Shown piece by piece: positions 56,464 through 63,626 of a stretch of 64,000 nucleotides of DNA. Position 1 is the first letter of the stretch; the number at the start of each line of letters is the position of its first letter. The DNA lies in NCBI RefSeq assembly GCF_003994255.1, contig NZ_ML133852.1, positions 186,001 to 250,000 of the forward strand, written 5' to 3'. Below the pieces are notes generated by a model, which did not search any database, had not been told where the DNA came from, and was given only the letters and a program-made list of their open reading frames with translations. Source of the DNA: Brachybacterium paraconglomeratum. Its GTDB lineage: Bacteria > Actinomycetota > Actinomycetes > Actinomycetales > Dermabacteraceae. The translations under genes were made by a program, and so were the position numbers.

Positions 56464-57200
56464 GCATCGTCTCCGAACGTGAGGGCGAGGGTGAAGTGAG
56501 CGGGGTCCAGCAGCGAGACGACGTGCTCGACGAAGCGGCCGTCGGCCGTCCACGACGTGCGGGAGGTGCGCAGGAACGGGCTGCCGACGGCGCGATCGAG
56601 GATCGAGGCCTCTCGCGCGTCCAGCGCATGGACGTCGGCGCGCTGGGTGCCGCGCGCGGGGGCGAGGCCCGCGCGGGCGAGCGTGGCGGAGAGGGAGTCC
56701 TCGACCAGTCCGGTGGTCGGCAGCTCGGCGAGCAGTCCGGCGGCGGGGACCGTCGCGCACTCGAAGGAGATCCGCTGCGAGTCCCCGTCGGCCGTGACGA
56801 GGGTGCGCACGCGGCGGATCGCGACCGCTCGATGGAGATCGACCTCCTCCGGCAGGAGGGGAACGTCCTCGCGGATGACATGGTCGATCGAGAGGATCCG
56901 GGCGCTGACGTCGCTGCCCGTCTCGGCGAGGGACTGCGTCCAGCCCTGCTGCTGATCGAGGCGGTGCCCGTCGAAGATCACGAAGGAGCCCCGTCCGGAT
57001 TCGGTCGCGATCAGCCGTTGATGCTGGAGATCCGCGAGCGCCTGGCGGACCGTGGTCCGGGAGACGCCGAACTCCTCGGCCAGCCGCAGCTCGCCCTCGA
57101 GGCGATCGCCGAGCTCGTACTCACCGTCGTGGATGCGCCGGGACAGCGTCTCGACGATCATGCGGCGCTTGCCGCGGGCAACCGGTATGGACATGTACAT
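56460..57200 (-). CDS. GntR-family regulator with UTRA domain (HutC group), YegW-like
   Basis: A 246-residue repressor. The winged helix is at about residues 12-75 (IVETLSRRIHDGEYELGDRLEGELRLAEEFGVSRTTVRQAL split by a turn), followed by a UTRA effector domain (ILSIDHVIREDV to the end). HutC-group regulators sense small metabolites. It is the first gene of its operon. Start codons at 57200 and 57194 both lie within a pair of ATGTACAT palindromes, so it probably represses its own operon; the leader is very short or absent. Confidence 0.88.
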   Translation of the reverse strand: MYMSIPVARGKRRMIVETLSRRIHDGEYELGDRLEGELRLAEEFGVSRTTVRQALADLQHQRLIATESGRGSFVIFDGHRLDQQQGWTQSLAETGSDVSARILSIDHVIREDVPLLPEEVDLHRAVAIRRVRTLVTADGDSQRISFECATVPAAGLLAELPTTGLVEDSLSATLARAGLAPARGTQRADVHALDAREASILDRAVGSPFLRTSRTSWTADGRFVEHVVSLLDPAHFTLALTFGDDA

Positions 57201-57210
57201 ACATGTACAT
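57191..57210. promoter_or_regulatory. Tandem ATGTACAT palindromes at the GntR start, probable operator
   Basis: acatgtacat is repeated exactly at 57191-57200 and 57201-57210; each contains the 8-bp palindrome ATGTACAT. The element covers both candidate start codons of the GntR gene. Confidence 0.7.
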
Positions 57211-57269
57211 CATGCCGGGGTCGGACACGAGTGCGTGTCGGGATCCGAACGGCGGGGGCGCGCCGGGAG

Positions 57270-57313
57270 CCGACGCGGAGACCCCCGCCTCGCCGGTCGG
57301 CGGGACGGGGGTC
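57270..57313. repeat. 44-bp direct repeat with terminator-like hairpin, copy 2
   Basis: Matches 52802-52845 at 42 of 44 positions in the same orientation, with the two changes inside the left hairpin arm. It lies upstream of the GntR promoter, so here it does not follow a visible gene on the plus strand and its role as terminator is doubtful. The rest of 57211-57417 holds no recognisable feature. Confidence 0.85.
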
Positions 57314-57417
57314 TCTGCTGCGCGAGCGCTGTCGGCTCAGATGTCGTAGTACAGCTGATAGAGCCTGTGACCTGCATTTATGTGTAGTCGTGCATCTGCC
57401 GTGCAATAGCGCCTTGG

Positions 57418-57945
57418 GTGAGCGAGAGCGGCTCGAGCAGCGCACGAACTCCCTCTGCCGCTGGTGCTTTCATCGTCTGTGAGTCTATCGGCGCTCACGT
57501 AGACTCCGAGCATGGCTTGGACTGGACGCGCGATGAAGTGATCCTCGCTTGTGATCTCGTGAGCCGGAACGAGTGGCGTGAGCTCAACCGGAAGTCACCG
57601 GCGCTCGAAGAACTGTCGGACCTGTTGAGGGCCGCGGACATCCACCCCAGGGCAGGGAGACCGGACAACTTCCGGTCTTTGGGCAGCGTGCGCAGGAAGG
57701 TCGCAGACATCGCTTCCCAGCACCCGTCGTACAGCGGGAAGCCTACTCGCGGCGGATCCCACGACAAGCCAGTGCTCCTGGAGTTCATTGCGAACACCTC
57801 ACAGATGCAGGCTGAGGCTGCGAGCATCCGTGAGGGGCTCAGGAGCAACGGGAGGATGCTTCCGATCGAGCTGGACGTCGATCATGGGGTACTCGAAGCC
57901 GACGAGGGCCAGGAGCTCTTCGTGCAGCACTTGCGACGGGACTGA
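57418..57945 (+). pseudogene. Truncated McrA/HNH-type restriction protein, N-terminal domain only
   Basis: About 175 codons. Residues 33-140 read DWTRDEVILACDLVSRNEW, then a FRSLGSVRRKVADIASQHPSYSGKPTRGG-type block and VLLEFIANTSQMQAEAASIR, the N-terminal domain found in many actinobacterial HNH endonucleases of McrA type. The HNH part is missing. The stop TGA 57943-57945 is formed by the end of the IS3 element, so the gene was cut by insertion. The start is uncertain (GTG 57418 or TTG 57520; an ATG at 57512 is out of frame). Confidence 0.7.
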
Positions 57946-58007
57946 TGCGCGTATAGGTGTCACATGATCTGTGGCGCTGTGGAGCGTTGCAGGGAAGGAT
58001 GTGGACC

Positions 58008-58316
58008 ATGCCCGCTCCCTATCCCCAGGAGTTCCGTGACGACGTCGTGCGTGTCGCGAGGAACCGTGAACCTGGCCAGAAGCTCGCGGTGATCGCGAAG
58101 GACTTCGGCATCTCCGAATCCTGTCTGACGAACTGGATGCGCCAGGCCGATGTCGAGGACGGTGCCCGGCCCGGGACCACCCGCGAGGAGTCCTCCGAGC
58201 TGCGGGATCTGCGTCGCCGGAACCGGCTGCTGGAGCAGGAGAACGAGGTCCTGCGCCGCGCGGCCGCCTACCTGTCGCAGGCGAATCTGCCGGGAGAATC
58301 CTCTACCCGCTCGTGA
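58008..58316 (+). CDS. IS3-family transposase OrfA
   Basis: A 102-residue protein from ATG 58008: MPAPYPQEFRDDVVRVA and an HTH_Tnp_1 domain (LAVIAKDFGISESCLTNWMRQA), then a leucine-zipper-like helix (ELRDLRRRNRLLEQENEVLRRA). It binds the IS ends. It overlaps orfB as GTGA, and orfB is in the -1 frame, allowing the usual fusion by ribosomal frameshifting. Confidence 0.9.
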   Translation: MPAPYPQEFRDDVVRVARNREPGQKLAVIAKDFGISESCLTNWMRQADVEDGARPGTTREESSELRDLRRRNRLLEQENEVLRRAAAYLSQANLPGESSTRS

Positions 58317-59173
58317 GCGAGCTCGCCGCTGACGGGATCCCCGTCGCGGTGTCCCTGCGGGTCCTGAAGCTCTCCCGCCAGCCCTACTATCGCTGGCGGA
58401 AACAGCAGGTCACCCCGTCGGAACTGGTCGAGGCGTATCGGGCGAACGCCCTGTTCGACGCCCACCGTGACGATCCCGAGTTCGGTTACCGGTTCCTCGC
58501 CGGCGAAGCGGAAGCGGCTGGCCAGCTCATGTGTGAGAGGACCGCGTGGCGGATCTGCCGGGACAACCGGTGGTGGTCCGTGTTCGGGAAGAAGCGGGGG
58601 AAGAACGGGAAACGGCCGGGCCCGCCGGTCCACGACGACCTCGTGCAGCGAGATTTCACGGCCGATGACGTCAACGAACTGCGGCTGACCGATATCACCG
58701 AGCACCGGACCGATGAGGGGAAGCTCTACCTCTGCGCGATCAAGGACGTGTTCTCCGGCCGGATCGTGGGCTACTCGATCAGCGACCGGATGAAGGCACG
58801 TCTCGCGGTGAACGCCCTGGACAACGCAGTATCTCGTCGTAGCGATGCCGCCGGATGCATCGTGCACTCGGACCGCGGGAGCCAGTTCCGGTCACGGAAG
58901 TTCGTGCACGCACTGAACCGGTATCGCCTCATCGTGTCAATGGGGAAAGTCGGTGCTGCCGGGGACAATGCCGCAATGGAGTCCTTCTTCGCTCTGCTGC
59001 AGAAAAACGTCCTGGACCGCAAGAGGTGGCGGACCCGAGAAGAGCTGCGCATCGCTATCATCACCTGGATCGAACGCACCTACCACCGTCGTCGCCGACA
59101 GGCTCGTCTGGGCCGATTGACCCCCATCGAGTACGAGACCATCATGGACCCGACCGTCAGCCTGGCGGCCTAA
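58313..59173 (+). CDS. IS3-family transposase OrfB (DDE catalytic subunit)
   Basis: A 286-residue integrase-core protein. The DDE residues are in RLTDITEHR (first Asp), VHSDRGSQFRS (second Asp) and DNAAMESFFALLQKN (Glu). In the -1 frame upstream of the GTG the sequence reads ILYPLVSELAADGIP, the normal OrfAB junction, so the product is probably made as a frameshift fusion. All catalytic residues are intact and the copy may be active. Confidence 0.92.
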   Translation: MSELAADGIPVAVSLRVLKLSRQPYYRWRKQQVTPSELVEAYRANALFDAHRDDPEFGYRFLAGEAEAAGQLMCERTAWRICRDNRWWSVFGKKRGKNGKRPGPPVHDDLVQRDFTADDVNELRLTDITEHRTDEGKLYLCAIKDVFSGRIVGYSISDRMKARLAVNALDNAVSRRSDAAGCIVHSDRGSQFRSRKFVHALNRYRLIVSMGKVGAAGDNAAMESFFALLQKNVLDRKRWRTREELRIAIITWIERTYHRRRRQARLGRLTPIEYETIMDPTVSLAA

Positions 59174-59205
59174 CCGCAGCTGTCACCTGTTCGCGCATCA
59201 GTCCC

Positions 59206-59331
59206 CACGTCGCTCTGGTGCCGTCGGAGGACGTCGAGGTGGTGCCGTTGTTGGTGATGGGTGCCCTGGCCGTAGTGCTCGCCATCACGGGGCTCCTCCT
59301 GCTGCGGCGACGCGACCTGGCTGCAGGGTGA
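59206..59331 (+). pseudogene. C-terminal remnant of an ABC exporter permease
   Basis: Forty-one codons reading HVALVPSEDVEVVPLLVMG and LLLLRRRDLAAG align without gaps to the C-terminus of the permease at 49577-51223 (about 70% identical by eye). The rest of the gene is absent. The fragment begins right at the IS end, so an IS-linked deletion removed the upstream part. Confidence 0.85.
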
Positions 59332-59460
59332 AGAGCTCCGCCTTGGCGACGCCGACCCTCCGTGCGGAATCGATCGGGCCGTCACCTACTGTGGACCGAC
59401 ATCGATGTTCGGAGAAGGGATCAGCGTGGTGACCGAAGGCATTCCCCGGGCCAGGTGCCG

Positions 59461-61302
59461 ATGAACACACATTCACTCCGCACTGTCCTGGGGGCACTTG
59501 CCGATGGGAGAGATGTCGATGCGAGTGCTCTGCAATGGCTGCGCAGCGAGTCGCCGGAGCTGTCACCGCTCGTGGATCAGGTCGTAGATCGAGTCACAAG
59601 ACTGCGCCGCCGTGATTTGCAGTTCGCGGCCGTCGTGGCGCTGACGCACGATCTGGTCGCGCGACGGGACGGAGCTCTGCTGGACAGCATCGTTGGGAGG
59701 GCACACGAACTCTTGGGCTCGGACGTCACCTATATCTCGGTCTATGACAAAGATGCCGAGACCTTCAAAGTGTGTGCCGTGCAGGGTGAGACGAATCCGG
59801 ATTTTCGGGGAATGATCGTGCCCCCTGGCGTCGGCATCGCGTCGCGTGTAGTGCAGAAAATGGGCCCGGTGTGGGTCGACGACTATCCGAAATCTTTCGA
59901 CCTGCCCCACGACTGCGAGATCGACCGGATCGTCGGTTCCGAGCGGATCTCCTCGATCCTCGGCGTTCCTCTCCTGGTGGAAAGTGAGGTCCTGGGCGTT
60001 CTCTTCGTCGCCGATCGCCGCTCCCGTCAGTACAGTCCCGAGGAGATCAGCCTCGCGAGCTCATTCGCGGACCACGCGGCGATCGTGATCGAACAGGACA
60101 GGCTCGTCGAAGATCTCCATTCCGCGTCGTTGCTGGCGGAGCGGGAGCGACGCCGCGCCGAGATCAGCGCGGCCGAGGTGTCCCAGGGCGCTGCACTGCA
60201 CGAGCAGCTCATCTCCTTGGTGGCCTCCGGTGCGAATCCGCCGACGATCGCTGCGGCGCTCGAAGATAGCCTCGGCCGCCGGATCGCTGTGATCGACGCG
60301 GACTTCACGGTGCTCGCCGGCCCGGACGATCTGGTTCCTGCGGATGAGGGTCTCCTCGCCCCTCTTCGAGGCGCTTTCGACAAGGGCAGTTCCGTGGTGC
60401 TCGACGAGGGTCCGGCAGAGCTGATCGCGCCGATCGTGGCGCAGCAGACGCCAGTTGCGGCGGTGCTCGTTGAACACGGCCGGGCCCCTCTCACTCGTGC
60501 CGAACGCCGATCGGTGGAGCGCTCGGGCGTGGCTTTTGCCCTGGTGTGGATGCAGCGCCGAGCCAGCGATCTGGCTGAGGAGAGGATTCGAGGGGAGCTC
60601 GTCAAGGAACTCGTCGATGCCCATGGCGATCAGCAACAGGTTCTCGAACGGGTCAGGGTGAGGGGCCTGAACCCGGCACGTCCTTGGCGGGTTGCCCATT
60701 TCTTGGTGGATCCCGTGGGTACGGAGCGGATCCTGCGCTCCCTGCGATCTGAGAAGAAGTTCCTTGCCGCCTCCAACGGGGGACGGGTATGGGCTTTCAC
60801 TCCAGAGCCGGGGCTCGTCGAGCGGATCGAACGCGCCGCGCGAGCGGCGAACATCGGCGAGCTGTTGATCGTCGAACAGGAGGCCTCAACGCTCGGAGCA
60901 TTGCTTGACGAACTCGACTCCATCCGGGGTGCGCGGGACTTCGTGTCCGCAATGGGGCAGACCTCCGGCGTGGTACGCGCCGACGCGTTCGCGCCCTACG
61001 CCGTCCTCTTCGACGGCCGTGGAGAGCGCGCAGAAGTCTTCGTCGAGTCGACGCTCCGTCCGCTCCTCGAATGGGATGCCAAGCGGGGCACTGAACTCTT
61101 CACCACTCTGATGGCCTCGCTCGACGAGCAGGGTTCCATCACCGCCATTGCCCGACGGTTGGCGGTGCATCCGAACACGGTGCGACAGCGCCTTGAGCGC
61201 ATCGGCGGGCTGCTTCCCGTCGAGTGGCACGAACCAGATGCTCGGTTCCGGCTCGAGATGGCCGCACGCATGGAAGCCGCCCGGAGGTCGATCCATACAT
61301 AG
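59461..61302 (+). CDS. GAF-PucR-type transcriptional regulator of the mevalonate operon
   Basis: From ATG 59461 the protein has 613 residues. A GAF domain spans about residues 55-215 (DVTYISVYDKDAETFKVCAV, VPPGVGIASRVVQKMGPVWVDDY), a short coiled coil follows (LLAERERRRAEISAAE), and the C-terminus has the PucR helix-turn-helix ITAIARRLAVHPNTVRQRLERIGGLL (about 563-588). Such proteins usually activate a nearby catabolic operon in response to its substrate. A perfect palindrome acatcgatgt (59399-59408) and a TACTGT hexamer upstream may belong to its promoter. Codon use is less GC-rich at third positions than in the first 50 kb. Confidence 0.85.
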   Translation: MNTHSLRTVLGALADGRDVDASALQWLRSESPELSPLVDQVVDRVTRLRRRDLQFAAVVALTHDLVARRDGALLDSIVGRAHELLGSDVTYISVYDKDAETFKVCAVQGETNPDFRGMIVPPGVGIASRVVQKMGPVWVDDYPKSFDLPHDCEIDRIVGSERISSILGVPLLVESEVLGVLFVADRRSRQYSPEEISLASSFADHAAIVIEQDRLVEDLHSASLLAERERRRAEISAAEVSQGAALHEQLISLVASGANPPTIAAALEDSLGRRIAVIDADFTVLAGPDDLVPADEGLLAPLRGAFDKGSSVVLDEGPAELIAPIVAQQTPVAAVLVEHGRAPLTRAERRSVERSGVAFALVWMQRRASDLAEERIRGELVKELVDAHGDQQQVLERVRVRGLNPARPWRVAHFLVDPVGTERILRSLRSEKKFLAASNGGRVWAFTPEPGLVERIERAARAANIGELLIVEQEASTLGALLDELDSIRGARDFVSAMGQTSGVVRADAFAPYAVLFDGRGERAEVFVESTLRPLLEWDAKRGTELFTTLMASLDEQGSITAIARRLAVHPNTVRQRLERIGGLLPVEWHEPDARFRLEMAARMEAARRSIHT

Positions 61303-61398
61303 TTGCTCATGGATCTATGGCCACTGTCTCTATGTTGCTTCCTCGGTGCTCTTGTTTGAATGGGTCGGCTTGCACTGGAGCAACCGACAAGGAGCACT

Positions 61399-62667
61399 GT
61401 GGCTACGACATCCCGCTTGAGCGGACTTCGCAATGACGAGCCTGCCGAAAGGCTTGAGAAGGTGCGGGCTCAGGTTCCCGCGCTGTCCGGGCACCTGGAT
61501 GCGATCCGCTCCGGCGGGCTCGATATGGACCGCGCCGATCGGATGGTCGAGCACGTGGTCGGGCAGATCGGCATCCCGCTCGGCGTCGCCACCAACTTCA
61601 TCGTGAACGGTCGTGAGGTGCTGGTGCCGATGGCTACTGAGGAGCCCTCGGTCATCGCGGCTGCGAGCAATATTGCTCGGATGACACGTGATACCGGTGG
61701 ATTCTTCACCTCCTCGACCCTGCCGCTCATGCAGGCTCAGATCCAGCTGCTCGACGTACTGGATCCATATGGCGCGAAACTGCGGATCAAGGAGCATGAG
61801 CAGCGGATCCTCGAACTCGCGAACGCGCAGGACCCGCGTCTGATCGAGATCGGGGGAGGTGCACGCGAGCTCATCGTCCGCGTGATCGAGGGCAAGCGAC
61901 GCACTCACGTGGTCGTCCACCTGGTGGTGCACGTCGGAGACGCCATGGGTGCCAACGCGGTCAATACGATGGCGGAGGCAGTGGCTCCTGGGCTCTCAGA
62001 GCTGTCGGGGGGTCGCTCACTGCTGAGGATCCTCACGAACAAGGCCGACCTCCGCCTGAGCCGCGCGCGGTGCGTGATCCCCGCCGCGGTGATCGGCGGC
62101 AAGCAAGTCGTCGAAGACATGGTGGCCGCCGTCGATTTCGCGATCGACGACCCCTACCGCGCCGCGACGCACAACAAGGGCATCATGAACGGAATTTCGT
62201 CGGTGGTGCTGGCCACAGGGAACGACACCCGGGCGGTCGAGGCTGGTGCGCATAGCCATGCGGTACGAGGCGGCCAGTACTCGTCGCTGTCGAACTTCGA
62301 CCTCGACGCCGAGGGGAACCTCTCCGCCACGCTCGAGCTCCCGATACCGGTCGGTCTGGTGGGCGGCGCGACCCGCACCCACCCGACCGCCCAAGCCGCC
62401 GTGACGATGTCCGAGGTCGACTCCGCACAGCAGCTCGCCGAGCTCACCACCGCCGTGGGTCTTGCGCAGAACATCGCGGCTGTGCGCGCGCTCGCGGCCG
62501 AAGGCATCCAGCAGGGGCACATGGCATTGCATGCGCGTAATGTCGCGGCTTCCGCAGGGGCGACCGCCGACGAGATCGATGCGGTCTCGAGCGCGATGGT
62601 CTCCGAGGGTGCAGTGCGGGTCGACGTCGCTGAGCGCCTGCTCGCTGAAGGGCGAGCGCAGCGATGA
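61399..62667 (+). CDS. mvaA: Class II hydroxymethylglutaryl-CoA reductase (degradative type)
   Basis: GTG 61399 follows AAGGAG and gives 422 residues, close to the 428 of the Pseudomonas mevalonii enzyme. Active-site blocks are intact: VPMATEEPSVIAAAS (Glu81/82), DPYRAATHNKGIMNG (Lys260), LATGNDTRAVEAGAHSHA (Asp276) and QQGHMALHARN (catalytic His). DAMGANAVNTMAEAVAP is also diagnostic. The reaction interconverts mevalonate and HMG-CoA. Pairing with HMG-CoA lyase favours the oxidative, catabolic direction. The 96-bp gap 61303-61398 is AT-richer and probably holds the promoter controlled by the PucR protein. Confidence 0.93.
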   Translation: MATTSRLSGLRNDEPAERLEKVRAQVPALSGHLDAIRSGGLDMDRADRMVEHVVGQIGIPLGVATNFIVNGREVLVPMATEEPSVIAAASNIARMTRDTGGFFTSSTLPLMQAQIQLLDVLDPYGAKLRIKEHEQRILELANAQDPRLIEIGGGARELIVRVIEGKRRTHVVVHLVVHVGDAMGANAVNTMAEAVAPGLSELSGGRSLLRILTNKADLRLSRARCVIPAAVIGGKQVVEDMVAAVDFAIDDPYRAATHNKGIMNGISSVVLATGNDTRAVEAGAHSHAVRGGQYSSLSNFDLDAEGNLSATLELPIPVGLVGGATRTHPTAQAAVTMSEVDSAQQLAELTTAVGLAQNIAAVRALAAEGIQQGHMALHARNVAASAGATADEIDAVSSAMVSEGAVRVDVAERLLAEGRAQR

Positions 62668-63626
62668 GCGCAGCGATGAGCGCCCTCGAGCTCGGCCTTC
62701 CGGCGCCAGCGCCCGAAGCAGGATTGCCGCAGCAGGTGACGATCTGGGAGATGGCTCCCCGAGACGGTCTGCAGGCGGAAGCTCAGCAGATATCAGTGGA
62801 CACGAAGATCGACCTGGTGCGACGACTCGCCGCCGCGGGGATGCCAGTGATCGAAGCGGGAAGCTTCGTTCGGCCGGACCGCGTTCCGCCGATGGCGGGG
62901 AGCGAGGACGTGCTGCTCGGGGTGCGCGATGTGGCGGCTCGTACGCCCGTGCTGGTCCCGAACGCAAAGGGCTTCGAACGTGCAGTTGCGGCCGGTGCGC
63001 AGGAGATCGCAGTCTTCCTGAGCGTGACCGAGTCCTTCTCGTCTGCGAACCTCTCAGTCGACCGCGGCACAGCAGAGGCCCGAGCTATGGAGGTGGTGCG
63101 CGAAGCGCGAGCGACAGGGCTGCCGGTGCGCGGATACCTGTCAATGGTGTTCGGAGACCCGTGGGAGGGCCCGGTCGCCACCGGAGAGGTGGTTCGACTC
63201 GCCTCCGAGATGGTCGAGTGGGGCGTCGACGAACTCTCCCTTGGCGACACGATCGGCGTGGCCACGCCCGGACTGGTGAAGGAGACCCTCGCCGCGCTCA
63301 CCGCAGCCGGCATCCCAATCGACATGCTCGGTCTCCACATGCATGACACCTATGGACAGGCTCTCGCAAACGTCTACGCGGGGCTCCAGAGCGGCGTGAG
63401 GATCTTCGACGCCTCGGTCGCAGGCGTCGGCGGATGCCCCTTCGCGAAGTCAGCGACCGGGAATCTCGCCACTGAGGACCTGGTCTGGATGCTCAACGGC
63501 CTCGGGATCAAGACGGGCATTGACCTGACCGCGCTGCTCCAGATATCGCCCTGGCTCTCATCTGCCCTGGATAGGCCCATCACATCCAGGGTCGCGATCG
63601 CATTCCTGGGAGAGGACGCCAAGTGA
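62664..63626 (+). CDS. mvaB: Hydroxymethylglutaryl-CoA lyase
   Basis: A 320-residue HMGL-fold enzyme, translationally coupled to mvaA (ATGA). It has VTIWEMAPRDGLQAEAQQ with catalytic Arg-Asp (Arg33, Asp34), metal histidines in LGLHMHDTYGQALAN, and the signature VAGVGGCPFAKSATGNLATED with the catalytic cysteine. It splits HMG-CoA into acetyl-CoA and acetoacetate, the second step of mevalonate degradation. Related lyases with other acyl-CoA substrates exist, but the pairing with mvaA supports HMG-CoA. Confidence 0.9.
   Translation: MSAAMSALELGLPAPAPEAGLPQQVTIWEMAPRDGLQAEAQQISVDTKIDLVRRLAAAGMPVIEAGSFVRPDRVPPMAGSEDVLLGVRDVAARTPVLVPNAKGFERAVAAGAQEIAVFLSVTESFSSANLSVDRGTAEARAMEVVREARATGLPVRGYLSMVFGDPWEGPVATGEVVRLASEMVEWGVDELSLGDTIGVATPGLVKETLAALTAAGIPIDMLGLHMHDTYGQALANVYAGLQSGVRIFDASVAGVGGCPFAKSATGNLATEDLVWMLNGLGIKTGIDLTALLQISPWLSSALDRPITSRVAIAFLGEDAK

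Larger units (their letters stand above)
57938..59205 (+). mobile_element. IS3-family insertion sequence
   Basis: About 1.27 kb with perfect 14-bp terminal inverted repeats (gggactgatgcgcg at 57938-57951 and its complement at 59192-59205), extended with mismatches to about 25 bp. If the ends follow the TG...CA rule of the family the element is 57943-59200. It contains orfA and orfB in -1 relation. No matching target duplication is seen on the two sides, so the flanks were probably rearranged after insertion. Confidence 0.9.
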
